A stretch of 27,055 bases of DNA from Tychonema litorale BBK16 (GTDB taxonomy: Bacteria; Cyanobacteriota; Cyanobacteriia; Cyanobacteriales; Microcoleaceae), in contig NZ_JAKJHX010000053.1 of NCBI RefSeq assembly GCF_021648855.1, positions 6,861-33,915 of the forward strand, written 5' to 3'. The notes under the pieces were generated by a model. That model made no database searches. It was not told the origin of the DNA and worked only from the letters and a program-made list of their open reading frames with translations. Each line of letters begins with the position of its first letter. The first letter of the stretch is position 1. The translations under genes were made by a program, and so were the position numbers. Positions 16,037 through 24,535 of the stretch are shown piece after piece.

Positions 16037-16336
16037 ATGGCAAATATTAAGTCCGCCGTTAAACGAGTCAAAATCGCCGAACGTAACCGCTTGTACAATA
16101 AATCTTACAAGTCAGCAGTCAAAACCCTGATGAAGAAGTATTTTACAACAGTTGAGAAGTACGCCGCAGCTCCGACTCCTGAATTGATGCAAGAAGTTCA
16201 ACTGCGAATGTCAGAGGCTTACAGCAAAATCGACAAAGCTGTGAAAAAAGGTGTACTCCACCGCAACAACGGCGATCGCAAAAAATCCCGGTTGGCGAGA
16301 ACTCTCAAGCCTCATGAAACAGTTGTAGCATCTTAA
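16037..16336 (+). CDS. rpsT: 30S ribosomal protein S20
   Basis: A 99-aa, strongly basic, almost all-helical protein that binds 16S rRNA in the body of the 30S subunit. The start [30 protein letters not shown] is the classic S20 N-terminus, and [20 protein letters not shown] (69-88) is the conserved C-terminal RNA-binding helix. Length is normal for cyanobacteria. It is divergent from hisD across a 545-bp spacer and is followed after 106 bp by tatD. The order rpsT-tatD-rpoB-rpoC1-rpoC2 is, to my knowledge, conserved in cyanobacteria. A long leader with a duplicated hairpin sequence precedes it, which could allow autoregulation, but nothing proves that here. Confidence 0.96.
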   Translation: MANIKSAVKRVKIAERNRLYNKSYKSAVKTLMKKYFTTVEKYAAAPTPELMQEVQLRMSEAYSKIDKAVKKGVLHRNNGDRKKSRLARTLKPHETVVAS

Positions 16337-16431
16337 GAAAGGAAGAGGGAAGAAGGAAGAAGGAAAATTTTTTTCACTCTCCCAATCTCCCCACCTCCGC
16401 GTCTCCCCGTCTCCCCGTCTCCCCATCTACT
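16337..16431. repeat. Purine-rich then pyrimidine-rich low-complexity spacer with GTCTCCCC repeats
   Basis: Directly after the rpsT stop comes a GGAAGAA-type purine tract (about 16338-16366), then a T-run. A pyrimidine tract follows with three GTCTCCCC-type 8-bp units (about 16399-16425). The two tracts are partly complementary (GGGGAGA-like against TCTCCCC) and could pair loosely. Such tracts recur in filamentous cyanobacterial spacers. Confidence 0.75.
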
Positions 16432-16442
16432 ATGCTTTGCTC

Positions 16443-17222
16443 ATGCAACTCATTGACACCCACGTTCATATCAACTTTGATACGTTCAAATCTGAGTTAG
16501 AAGCGATTCGAGAACGCTGGCGCGAAGCTGGCGTGGTTCGTCTGGTTCATTCTTGTGTAGAACCAGAAGAGTTTGCTGGAATTCAGGCGATCGCCGATCA
16601 GTTTCCCGAAGTCTCATTTGCCGTTGGGCTCCACCCCCTAGATGCGGGTAAGTGGACAGAGGAGACTGCAAACCAGATTCGGGAATTGGCGAGTTCGGAT
16701 TCTAGAGTGGTGGCGATCGGCGAAACCGGACTAGACTTTTACAAAGCCGACGATCGAGAACATCAGTTCAAAGTATTTGAGGCACAACTGGCGATCGCCC
16801 AGCAACTAGACAAACCGGTGATTATCCACTGTCGCGACGCCGCCGCCCCAATGGCAGAAATGCTGAGGGATTTTTGGCAAACTCGTGGCCCAGTACGCGG
16901 AGTTATGCACTGCTGGGGAGGGACACCAGAAGAAACCCAGTGGTTTTTAGACTTGGGTTTCTACATTAGTTTTAGCGGAACTGTCACATTCAAAAAAGCC
17001 TTGCAGATCCATGAATCAGCTTGTATGGTAAATAGCGATCGCATCCTAGTTGAGACAGATTGCCCATTTCTCGCCCCCGTACCCCAGCGGGGAAAACGCA
17101 ATGAACCCGCTTTCGTCTACCACGTAGCCGAGCAAGTTGCTAAATTGAGAGGAGTTTCTCTGTTAACTTTGTCCCAGCAGACAACAGAAAATGCCTGTCA
17201 GCTATTTGGTCTTGCGCTTTAA
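16443..17222 (+). CDS. tatD: TatD-family metal-dependent deoxyribonuclease
   Basis: TIM-barrel metallohydrolase, thought to act as a 3'-5' exonuclease or DNA-repair nuclease. All family motifs are present: DTHVHINFD (metal ligands H9 and H11 of DTHVH), GETGLDFY (catalytic E around 97), [17 protein letters not shown] and ETDCPFLAP, ending with TTENACQLF. The ATG at 16443 gives 259 aa, the usual size, with the first strand at residue 3. A TTG two codons earlier also opens the frame, but the ATG fits better. An out-of-frame ATG at 16432 lies just upstream. The gene sits between rpsT and rpoB, its usual cyanobacterial neighbourhood. Confidence 0.93.
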   Translation: MQLIDTHVHINFDTFKSELEAIRERWREAGVVRLVHSCVEPEEFAGIQAIADQFPEVSFAVGLHPLDAGKWTEETANQIRELASSDSRVVAIGETGLDFYKADDREHQFKVFEAQLAIAQQLDKPVIIHCRDAAAPMAEMLRDFWQTRGPVRGVMHCWGGTPEETQWFLDLGFYISFSGTVTFKKALQIHESACMVNSDRILVETDCPFLAPVPQRGKRNEPAFVYHVAEQVAKLRGVSLLTLSQQTTENACQLFGLAL

Positions 17223-17744
17223 CGAAAGCTGAAAACATAGCAGAAGAAGGACGGAAGGCCCTTCGACTACGCTCAGGGAACGCTTCAGAAAGAAGGAAGA
17301 AGGGAAATGCCTTAAATTTATGTTATACTTTAAAGTTGGCTATCCATCGGATTTGCGCCCTATAATTAAAACAAGGAGCCGATCGAGGATTGGCGTACTC
17401 CTAACACGCCCCCAGTTTCTCGGAAACTGCCAGCGCGACGCTCGGATTGTACCTGACAGACAAAAAATTCAACTAATACCTGAAAAATACACATCAAAAC
17501 AAACTTGGAACTTCAGGAATTTGGCGATCGCTTAAAAGTAAATTCTAGGACTCAAACGTGTAGGAAATTTACAGTAGAACACCAAGAGGGAGTCGCCGAA
17601 AGTATCTCGATCGAAGCCAAAATCAGCAATAATCTGCTGCGAGCAACCCGCACAAATCACCGTTGCAGTCCTGTGGTAGGCGATCGGAAATATCATATAA
17701 ATTCTCTCACACAATCGATCAAAAAAACGAAAGCAAGGTAAAAA
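17223..17744. other. tatD-rpoB spacer, no convincing gene
   Basis: A long spacer before rpoB. It contains one dispersed repeat (CCCTTCGACTACGCTCAGGG, 17259-17278), purine-rich GGAAGAA tracts around 17280-17305, and promoter-like TATACT (17324-17329) and TATAAT (17361-17366) without strong -35 boxes. Short open frames at about 17320-17535 and 17505-17741 look like chance. Their composition is odd and they have no family resemblance. The main rpoBC1C2 promoter probably lies here. Confidence 0.5.
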
Positions 17745-17761
17745 TGCACCTACTAGGTGCA
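17745..17761 (+). promoter_or_regulatory. 17-bp perfect dyad 38 nt before rpoB
   Basis: TGCACCTACTAGGTGCA has eight-bp complementary arms around a single C. As RNA it would form a 7-bp stem with a three-base loop (ACT). It lies 38 nt upstream of the rpoB ATG and 10-25 nt before the ribosome-binding site AAAGGA. It could be a repressor operator or a leader hairpin. No known regulator is identified. Confidence 0.5.
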
Positions 17762-17799
17762 ATGTAAAAAGCTAAAGCCATCCCGGAAAAAGGACACCC

Positions 17800-20700
17800 A
17801 TGACCACTAAAGACTACACAGAATTCGCCTTCACCTTGCCCGACCTGATCGAAATCCAGCGAGCAAGCTTTCGGTGGTTCCTAGAAGCCGGACTAATCGA
17901 AGAACTAGACAGCTTTTCGCCAATTACAGACTACACGGGTAAGCTGGAACTACACTTCATCGGCAAAGACTTCAAACTGAAGCGCCCCAAATACGACGTA
18001 GACGAAGCAAAACGGCGGGATAGCACCTACTCAGTACAAATGTACGTCCCCACCCGTTTGATTAATAAAGAAACAGGCGAAATCAAAGAACAAGAAGTCT
18101 TCATCGGCGATTTGCCATTGATGACAGAACGCGGCACCTTCATTATCAACGGCGCAGAACGAGTCATTGTTAATCAAATTGTCCGATCGCCCGGAGTGTA
18201 CTACAAATCAGAAACCGACAAAAACGGTCGCCGTTCCTACAACGCCAGTCTCATCCCCAACCGTGGTGCGTGGCTGAAATTTGAAACAGACAAAAACGAT
18301 TTAGTCTGGGTCAGAATCGACAAAACCCGCAAACTCAGCGCTCAAGTGTTGCTGAAAGCCCTAGGACTCACAGACGGCGAAATCTACGACAGTTTGCGCC
18401 ATCCTGAATACTTCCAAAAGACGATCGAAAAAGAAGGACAATTCGGCGAAGAAGAAGCCCTGATGGAGCTCTATCGCAAACTCAGACCAGGTGAGCCCCC
18501 CACCGTAGCAGGGGGCGAACAACTGCTCAATTCCCGTTTCTTCGACCCCAAACGGTACGATTTGGGTCGAGTTGGACGCTACAAACTGAATAAGAAATTG
18601 AACTTGACCATCCCAGATACGATGCGGGTGTTGACATCCCAAGATATTCTGACGGCGATCGACTATTTGATTAACCTAGAATTCGACATCGGTTCAACAG
18701 ACGACATTGACCACTTAGGAAACCGTCGGGTGAGAAGTGTTGGCGAACTACTACAAAACCAAGTACGAGTCGGACTCAACCGCCTAGAACGGATCATCCG
18801 CGAAAGAATGACCGTTTCGGATTCAGACTCTTTGAGTCCAGCATCATTGGTGAATCCAAAACCCCTAGTAGCAGCGATTAAGGAGTTCTTTGGGTCTTCG
18901 CAATTGTCTCAGTTTATGGATCAGACAAATCCTTTGGCTGAACTGACCCACAAACGGCGACTGTCCGCCCTAGGACCAGGTGGTTTGACACGGGAAAGGG
19001 CTGGATTTGCGGTGCGGGATATTCACCCATCTCACTATGGTCGGATTTGCCCGATCGAAACACCAGAAGGCCCCAACGCCGGACTAATTGGTTCCCTCGC
19101 CACCCACGCGCGAGTTAATTCCTATGGCTTCATTGAAACCCCATTCTACCCAGTAGAAAAAGGACAAGTGCTGCGGGACAAAGCCCCGGTTTACATGACA
19201 GCCGATGAAGAAGATGACTTGCGGGTTGCGCCGGGGGACATTAGCCTCGACGAAAACAATAACCTGTTGGGCGAAACCGTAGCCGTCCGTTACCGCCAAG
19301 AATTTACGACGACGACTCCGATGCAAGTGGACTACATGGCAATTTCGCCAGTCCAAATCGTCTCGGTGGCTACTTCCATGATTCCATTCCTGGAACACGA
19401 TGACGCTAACCGAGCTCTGATGGGGTCGAATATGCAGCGCCAAGCCGTCCCTCTGCTCAAACCAGAGCGGCCCCTGGTGGGAACAGGTTTGGAAGCTCAA
19501 GCAGCCAGAGACTCCGGTATGGTGGTGGTTTCTCGGACTAACGGCGAAGTCGTCTACATTGATGCGACGCGGATCATCGTCAAAACTCTGGCACCAGATG
19601 CTGAATCCAGCAGCGGTGAAGAGCATTTTATGATTCGGGATTTTGATGAACTTCGGGCCAGAAATCATTCGGCATTTAAGCAAAAGTATGCTGGCTGTAT
19701 TGAACATGAGTTGCAAAAATATCAGCGTTCTAACCAGGATACTTGTTTAAACCAACGTCCTTTGAGTTATGAGGGCGATCGGGTTGTGGCAGGTCAAGTC
19801 CTCGCCGATGGTTCCTCCACCGAAGGCGCAGAACTCGCCCTCGGACACAACATTCTCGTCGCTTATATGCCTTGGGAAGGTTACAACTACGAAGATGCGA
19901 TGCTGATTAGCGAACGCCTCGTCTACGAAGACGTTTATACTTCCATCCACATTGAGAAGTATGAAATCGAAGCCCGCCAAACTAAACTCGGCCCCGAAGA
20001 AATTACCCGCGAAATTCCCAACGTCGGCGAAGATGCTTTGCGTCAGCTAGACGAACAAGGGATTATCCGCAAAGGGGCTTGGGTGGAAGCTAGCGACATT
20101 CTCGTTGGTAAAGTTACTCCCAAGGGTGAATCAGACCAACCGCCGGAAGAAAAACTGTTGAGGGCTATTTTTGGTGAAAAAGCCAGAGATGTTCGCGACA
20201 ACTCCCTGAGAGTTCCCAACGGTGAAAAAGGCCGCGTCGTAGACGTGCGCGTTTTTACCCGTGAACAAGGAGACGAACTCCCCCCCGGCGCGAACATGGT
20301 AGTCCGAGTTTATGTCGCCCAAAAGCGGAAGATTCAAGTCGGTGACAAAATGGCCGGCCGCCACGGGAATAAGGGGATTGTCTCTCGGATTTTGCCGAAG
20401 GAGGATATGCCTTATTTACCCGATGGTACGCCAGTTGACATGGTGTTGAATCCCTTGGGTGTACCATCTCGGATGAATGTGGGTCAGATTTTTGAATGCT
20501 TGCTGGGATGGGCGGGCGAAAATCTGTCCATGCGCTTTAAGATGGTGCCTTTTGATGAAATGCACGGGGCTGAGAAATCTCGCGAAACCGTCCACGGTAA
20601 GTTGGAGGAAGCGCGGGAGAAAACTGGTAAACCCTGGGTTTTCAATGAAAAACATCCTGGTAAGACTCTTGTCTATGATGGCCGGACTGGTGAAGCTTTC

Positions 20701-21189
20701 GATCGCCCTGTCACTGTCGGTATCGCTTATATGCTCAAACTCGTCCACTTGGTAGATGACAAAATCCACGCCCGGAGCACGGGGCCATACTCCTTGGTAA
20801 CGCAACAGCCTTTGGGTGGTAAAGCTCAACAAGGCGGACAGCGGTTCGGGGAAATGGAAGTTTGGGCTTTGGAAGCTTTTGGGGCTGCTTATACTTTGCA
20901 AGAGTTGTTGACTGTCAAGTCGGACGATATGCAGGGAAGAAATGAGGCCCTAAATGCGATCGTCAAAGGTAAATCAATTCCCCGCCCTGGTACTCCTGAG
21001 TCTTTCAAGGTGTTGATGCGAGAATTGCAGTCTTTGTGCTTGGATATTGCTGTGCACAAAGTCAACACTACTGATGAGGGTAGCGAGCACGTTGAGGTCG
21101 ATTTGATGGCAGATGTGGGCAACAGGCGATCGCCCAATCGTCCTACCTACGAATCTCTTTCCCGTGATGAAGGTGACGATGATATGTAG
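17800..21189 (+). CDS. rpoB: DNA-directed RNA polymerase beta subunit
   Basis: The catalytic beta subunit of RNA polymerase, 1129 aa, a normal cyanobacterial length. The N-terminus [24 protein letters not shown] is typical. The rifampicin-pocket region with [24 protein letters not shown] followed by [11 protein letters not shown] is at about 364-405. [21 protein letters not shown] is complete. [19 protein letters not shown] (about 848-866) and the C-terminal clamp segment ending in [22 protein letters not shown] are also intact. AAAGGA lies about 9 nt before the ATG. It is co-directional with rpoC1, but a 1.2-kb interval with endonuclease remnants separates them, much longer than the short spacer I expect in cyanobacteria. 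No frameshift is seen. Confidence 0.98.
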   Translation: MTTKDYTEFAFTLPDLIEIQRASFRWFLEAGLIEELDSFSPITDYTGKLELHFIGKDFKLKRPKYDVDEAKRRDSTYSVQMYVPTRLINKETGEIKEQEVFIGDLPLMTERGTFIINGAERVIVNQIVRSPGVYYKSETDKNGRRSYNASLIPNRGAWLKFETDKNDLVWVRIDKTRKLSAQVLLKALGLTDGEIYDSLRHPEYFQKTIEKEGQFGEEEALMELYRKLRPGEPPTVAGGEQLLNSRFFDPKRYDLGRVGRYKLNKKLNLTIPDTMRVLTSQDILTAIDYLINLEFDIGSTDDIDHLGNRRVRSVGELLQNQVRVGLNRLERIIRERMTVSDSDSLSPASLVNPKPLVAAIKEFFGSSQLSQFMDQTNPLAELTHKRRLSALGPGGLTRERAGFAVRDIHPSHYGRICPIETPEGPNAGLIGSLATHARVNSYGFIETPFYPVEKGQVLRDKAPVYMTADEEDDLRVAPGDISLDENNNLLGETVAVRYRQEFTTTTPMQVDYMAISPVQIVSVATSMIPFLEHDDANRALMGSNMQRQAVPLLKPERPLVGTGLEAQAARDSGMVVVSRTNGEVVYIDATRIIVKTLAPDAESSSGEEHFMIRDFDELRARNHSAFKQKYAGCIEHELQKYQRSNQDTCLNQRPLSYEGDRVVAGQVLADGSSTEGAELALGHNILVAYMPWEGYNYEDAMLISERLVYEDVYTSIHIEKYEIEARQTKLGPEEITREIPNVGEDALRQLDEQGIIRKGAWVEASDILVGKVTPKGESDQPPEEKLLRAIFGEKARDVRDNSLRVPNGEKGRVVDVRVFTREQGDELPPGANMVVRVYVAQKRKIQVGDKMAGRHGNKGIVSRILPKEDMPYLPDGTPVDMVLNPLGVPSRMNVGQIFECLLGWAGENLSMRFKMVPFDEMHGAEKSRETVHGKLEEAREKTGKPWVFNEKHPGKTLVYDGRTGEAFDRPVTVGIAYMLKLVHLVDDKIHARSTGPYSLVTQQPLGGKAQQGGQRFGEMEVWALEAFGAAYTLQELLTVKSDDMQGRNEALNAIVKGKSIPRPGTPESFKVLMRELQSLCLDIAVHKVNTTDEGSEHVEVDLMADVGNRRSPNRPTYESLSRDEGDDDM

Positions 21190-21199
21190 GGATAGTCAA

Positions 21200-21270
21200 T
21201 AGACATCTCCCATAATTCTTGTGGAACAGGCATCTTGCCAGTTCAAAGCTGGCTTTTTAGGAGATGTCTA
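21200..21270. repeat. 71-bp segment bounded by 11-bp perfect inverted repeats, MITE-like
   Basis: TAGACATCTCC at 21200-21210 is the exact reverse complement of GGAGATGTCTA at 21260-21270. The inside carries the familiar cyanobacterial near-palindrome GAACAGGCATCTTGCCAGTTC and a small GCCAG/CTGGC stem. It starts 10 bp after the rpoB stop, so it would form a large hairpin in the rpoB-rpoC1 transcript. Confidence 0.75.
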
Positions 21271-21338
21271 ATGGTTGATGGTCGATTTGAGATTTTTGGT
21301 AACATTCCATCTAAAATCTAAAATCAACCATCTCAAAT
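21271..21338. repeat. Interlocked inverted repeats (ATGGTTGAT, ATTTGAGAT and complements)
   Basis: ATGGTTGAT (21271-21279) pairs with ATCAACCAT (21323-21331), and ATTTGAGAT (21285-21293) pairs with ATCTCAAAT (21330-21338). The order A-B-A'-B' means the two stems compete or form a pseudoknot. The stretch ATCTAAAATCTAAA is a heptamer repeat of a kind common in cyanobacterial spacers. Confidence 0.6.
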
Positions 21339-21406
21339 TGAAAGCCTCAAGAGTGTTCGTACCACTGCTGAGGCGAATCAACGCTCTAAACAAGATAGAC
21401 GCTGAC

Positions 21407-21709
21407 ATGACGATTGTAACAGTTGTCCCAGGCATTGAAGGAGAAATTGACCGATCGACCGGTTGTATTAATTGGCAAGGGAGTAAGCTGAAAAACGGTT
21501 ACGGGCGCAAGTGGATCGATGGCAAAACGGTGTTAGTCCACCGATTAGTCCTCGAATCAAAAATCGCAGGATTCCTCGATTCCGGTCATTTTGCGTGCCA
21601 CACCTGCGACAATCGAAGCTGCATCAACCCGGCACATCTGGTAGTTGGTACTGCTGCTGAAAATACCGGGCAGATGATCGAGCGCGATCCTCTTCGAGGG
21701 CTGCGCTAA
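21407..21709 (+). CDS. HNH endonuclease, C-terminally cut short by an in-frame stop
   Basis: A 100-aa HNH domain protein of the free-standing homing-endonuclease type. HFACHTCDNRSCINPAHLVVGT (residues 60-81) carries the ββα-metal nuclease pattern with C64, H65, C67, N69, C72, N74 and H77, and VHRLVL (44-49) gives the preceding strand and His. After AENTGQMIERDPLRG the frame stops at 21707. It would otherwise continue with a helix-turn-helix tail in the same frame, so the gene looks decayed. The ATG at 21407 begins just before the domain; the open frame to 21275 runs through repeat sequence and is not protein-like. It lies between rpoB and rpoC1, an unusual site. Whether the 100-aa domain alone is active is unknown. 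Confidence 0.72.
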   Translation: MTIVTVVPGIEGEIDRSTGCINWQGSKLKNGYGRKWIDGKTVLVHRLVLESKIAGFLDSGHFACHTCDNRSCINPAHLVVGTAAENTGQMIERDPLRGLR

Positions 21710-21880
21710 CGCAAAACTCCCAGACGCAAAAGTATTCCAGGTATTGGCAAACTCTCGATCGCAAAACTACGGGAAATTCAGACTAAATATTTAGCTGGAA
21801 CCATCAAGAACCACCTAGCAAAAGAGTATGGAGTAGATCATGACACTATTACTAAGATACTTAAGGCAAATATTCCCAAT
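21710..21880 (+). pseudogene. Detached helix-turn-helix tail of the HNH endonuclease gene
   Basis: Reading through the TAA at 21707 in the same frame gives RKTPRRKSIPGIGKLS, then IAKLREIQTKYLAGTIKNHL and AKEYGVDHDTITKIL. This is a DNA-binding repeat of the type found C-terminal to HNH nucleases (compare LAKEYGVDHDTITKIL with IAQEFGVSKSIIYDIK in the next fragment). The frame then runs into unrelated residues and stops at 21941. A single nonsense change therefore separates nuclease and DNA-binding parts. No separate start codon with a ribosome-binding site is evident. Confidence 0.68.
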
Positions 21881-21883
21881 AAC

Positions 21884-22320
21884 TTCACTGTTGTATTAAT
21901 CCAAAACACCTTTGGGGTGGTACTCGTTCCCAAAATTCATTAGATGCTTCTAAGAAAGGACGCACTCAAGGTAAAAGTCATCCCCTTTCCAACGCCAAAT
22001 TAGACTGGGAAAAGGTGCGAGAAATTCGGCAAAAGCTAGCAGCAGGAGAGAGGATGAAGGATGTAGCACAGGAATACAGTGTCGGCCGCAAAACCATACA
22101 TGACATTAAGTATCACGTCACTTGGAAGGCAGAAGGCGAAGAGGTTCCAGTTCCTCGTATGGGTGGATCTCTCGATCGCAAATTTACTTTTACTCAAGCT
22201 CTTGAAATCAGAGAAAGAATTCAAGCCGGAGAATCCCTTGCTAAAATAGCTCAGGAATTTGGGGTGTCCAAAAGTATCATTTATGATATTAAAAGGAACG
22301 TCACATACAGAGGAGAATAA
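21884..22320 (+). pseudogene. 5'-truncated second HNH endonuclease with two helix-turn-helix repeats
   Basis: In a different frame from the first fragment, and after a stop at 21880-21882, this stretch encodes CCINPKHLWGGTRSQNSLDASKKGR, the second half of an HNH motif (N-P-x-H-L, GT, QN). Two DNA-binding repeats follow: VREIRQKLAAGERMKDVAQEYSVGRKTIHDIK and ALEIRERIQAGESLAKIAQEFGVSKSIIYDIK. The front half of the HNH domain is missing, so it cannot be an active nuclease. The last 101 codons (22015-22320, GTG start) could still be made as a small double helix-turn-helix protein. It ends 83 bp before rpoC1. Confidence 0.7.
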
Positions 22321-22403
22321 TATTGATTTCAAGTCACTAAATTAGCAACAAAAAAGATAAATTACCAAAAATAATCGACAGTAAATCATCAATTGGAGTC
22401 ACA

Positions 22404-24278
22404 ATGGCTAAGATAGAACAACGCTTTGATTACGTCAAGATAGGATTAGCTTCACCAGAAAGAATTCGACTGTGGGGAGAGAGAACTTTACCCAATGGTC
22501 AGATTGTTGGCGAAGTGACAAAACCCGAGACGATAAATTACAGGACCTTGAAACCTGAGATGGATGGGTTGTTTTGCGAGCGCATTTTTGGGCCTGCAAA
22601 AGATTGGGAATGTCATTGTGGAAAGTACAAGAGAGTTCGTCATAGAGGCATTGTTTGCGAAAGATGCGGTGTTGAAGTAACTGAATCTCGCGTCCGTCGC
22701 CATCGCATGGGATTCATCAAATTAGCAGCTCCCGTAGCTCATGTTTGGTACCTCAAAGGCATCCCAAGTTACATGGCAATTCTATTAGATATGCCTCTGC
22801 GAGATGTCGAACAAATTGTTTATTTCAACGCCTATGTTGTGTTGAATGCAGGGAATGCCGACAAGCTGCAATACAAGCAATTGCTAACTGAAGATGCTTG
22901 GCTGGAAATAGAGGATGAACTCTACAGCGAAGATTCCACACTCACAGGGGTAGAAGTCGGTATAGGCGCTGAAGCATTGCAAGTTTTGTTGCAAAATATT
23001 CCCCTGGAATCGGAAGCGGAAAAGTTACGGGAAGATATTGCAAATGCTAAGGGTCAAAAACGCGCCAAGTTGATTAAACGCTTGCGGGTAATTGATAACT
23101 TTATTGCTACTGGTTCCCAACCAGATTGGATGGTGTTGTCGGTGATTCCGGTGATTCCTCCAGATTTGCGGCCGATGGTTCAGTTGGATGGTGGACGTTT
23201 TGCTACCTCTGACCTTAATGACCTTTATCGCCGGGTAATTAACCGCAATAATCGCTTAGCAAGACTGCAAGAAATCCTCGCGCCAGAAATCATTATCCGT
23301 AACGAAAAGCGGATGTTGCAGGAAGCCGTGGATGCGCTGATTGATAATGGACGACGAGGCCGAACAGTGGTAGGTGCAAACAATCGCCCGCTGAAGTCTT
23401 TGTCGGATATTATCGAAGGGAAACAAGGACGTTTCCGACAAAACTTGTTGGGTAAACGAGTTGACTATTCTGGACGTTCGGTAATTGTTGTGGGGCCGAA
23501 ACTGAAGATTCATCAGTGCGGTTTGCCTAGAGAAATGGCGATCGAGCTTTTCCAGCCTTTTGTGATCCACCGTTTGATTCGTCAGGGGTTGGTGAACAAC
23601 ATCAAAGCGGCGAAGAAGATGATTCAGCGCAATGATCCAGGGGTTTGGGAGGTGTTGCAAGAGGTGATTGAAGGACACCCTGTGATGCTAAACCGTGCAC
23701 CAACTTTGCACAGGTTGGGGATTCAGGCTTTTGAACCGATTTTGGTGGATGGAAGAGCGATTCAACTTCACCCGCTAGTTTGTCCGGCTTTTAACGCTGA
23801 CTTTGATGGCGACCAAATGGCTGTTCACGTTCCTTTGTCTTTGGAATCTCAGGCTGAGGCTCGGTTGTTGATGTTGGCTTCTAATAATATTATGTCGCCG
23901 GCTACGGGTAGACCAATTGTCACGCCTTCTCAGGATATGGTACTTGGTTGCTATTACTTGACAGCAGATAATCCCCACGGTCAAAAAGGAGCTGATAAGT
24001 TTTTTGCGAATCTGGATGATGTGGTTGTGGCCTATGAGCAAAAGGTTGTGGATTTGCACTCTCTTATCTGGGTCAGATTCCAAGGAGAGATAGATAGTGG
24101 GGAACCAGAGGGAGAACCGCTGAAAACGGAACGCTCATCGAATGGTGCTGTAACTAAGGAGTACAAATTCCGTCGAGTTCGGGAAGATGAGAAGGGAAAT
24201 GTGATTAATCAGTATATTCGCACTACGGCGGGGAGGATTATTTATCATCAGACGATTTTGTCGGTGATTAATAATTAG
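22404..24278 (+). CDS. rpoC1: DNA-directed RNA polymerase gamma subunit (N-terminal part of beta-prime)
   Basis: The cyanobacterial and plastid gamma subunit, equivalent to the first part of bacterial beta-prime, 624 aa as usual. The clamp zinc-binding cysteines are C70, C72, C85 and C88 (CHC...CERC). The catalytic Mg2+ loop NADFDGDQM is at residues 464-472 (D466, D468, D470). The switch/lid region [27 protein letters not shown] is complete. GGAG lies about 6 nt before the ATG. It is preceded by remnants of endonuclease genes. Its TAG stop codon is the first triplet of a heptamer array (TAG-GGGAA, TAGGGAA, TAGGGCA). The adjacent rpoC2 completes the beta-prime equivalent. Confidence 0.98.
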   Translation: MAKIEQRFDYVKIGLASPERIRLWGERTLPNGQIVGEVTKPETINYRTLKPEMDGLFCERIFGPAKDWECHCGKYKRVRHRGIVCERCGVEVTESRVRRHRMGFIKLAAPVAHVWYLKGIPSYMAILLDMPLRDVEQIVYFNAYVVLNAGNADKLQYKQLLTEDAWLEIEDELYSEDSTLTGVEVGIGAEALQVLLQNIPLESEAEKLREDIANAKGQKRAKLIKRLRVIDNFIATGSQPDWMVLSVIPVIPPDLRPMVQLDGGRFATSDLNDLYRRVINRNNRLARLQEILAPEIIIRNEKRMLQEAVDALIDNGRRGRTVVGANNRPLKSLSDIIEGKQGRFRQNLLGKRVDYSGRSVIVVGPKLKIHQCGLPREMAIELFQPFVIHRLIRQGLVNNIKAAKKMIQRNDPGVWEVLQEVIEGHPVMLNRAPTLHRLGIQAFEPILVDGRAIQLHPLVCPAFNADFDGDQMAVHVPLSLESQAEARLLMLASNNIMSPATGRPIVTPSQDMVLGCYYLTADNPHGQKGADKFFANLDDVVVAYEQKVVDLHSLIWVRFQGEIDSGEPEGEPLKTERSSNGAVTKEYKFRRVREDEKGNVINQYIRTTAGRIIYHQTILSVINN

Positions 24279-24361
24279 GGGAATAGGGAATAGGGCATAG
24301 GGCATAGGGCATAGGGCATAGGGAATAGGGAATAGGGCATAGGGCATAGGGCATAGGGAAT
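24279..24361. repeat. Heptanucleotide array of GGGAATA/GGGCATA units after the rpoC1 stop
   Basis: Eleven full 7-bp units (four GGGAATA and seven GGGCATA) plus a partial one begin immediately after the rpoC1 stop codon. Phrased as TAGGGNA, the stop codon itself is the start of the first unit, which has one extra G. It lies inside the rpoBC1C2 operon. Confidence 0.95.
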
Positions 24362-24403
24362 TGGTTAGTTCCATCCAATTAACAATGACTAATAACCGAT
24401 AAC

Positions 24404-24493
24404 GAATTCCCATTCCCAATTCCCAATTCCCAATTCCCAATTCCCCATTCCCAATAACTAATTCCCCATTCCCCATTCCCAATAACTAATAAC
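24404..24493. repeat. Heptanucleotide array of ATTCCCA/ATTCCCC/ATAACTA units before rpoC2
   Basis: About thirteen 7-bp units, mainly ATTCCCA and ATTCCCC with interspersed ATAACTA, end about 42 bp before the rpoC2 ATG. Their GGGAAT-complementary character means this array can pair with the G-rich array at 24279-24361 across a 42-bp centre. ATAACTA is the reverse complement of TAGTTAT, a unit of the array at 7374-7436. Confidence 0.93.
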
Positions 24494-24535
24494 TCACAAC
24501 AGTCAACACTGAACTAATAAAGGACAATCGAAAAA

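Noticed and set aside
16211..16426. Minus-strand 71-aa frame opposite the rpsT end and spacer
   Set aside because: Its sequence ([17 protein letters not shown]) is just the translation of the GTCTCCCC repeats.
17320..17741. Two overlapping short plus-strand frames in the tatD-rpoB spacer
   Set aside because: Their composition (Arg/Lys/Thr-rich, no domain) and mutual overlap suggest chance open frames in a promoter region. The second has no clear ribosome-binding site.
19084..19716. Minus-strand open frame of 210 aa opposite rpoB
   Set aside because: The plus-strand rpoB frame is fully conserved here. The antisense product has no recognisable domain or ribosome-binding site.
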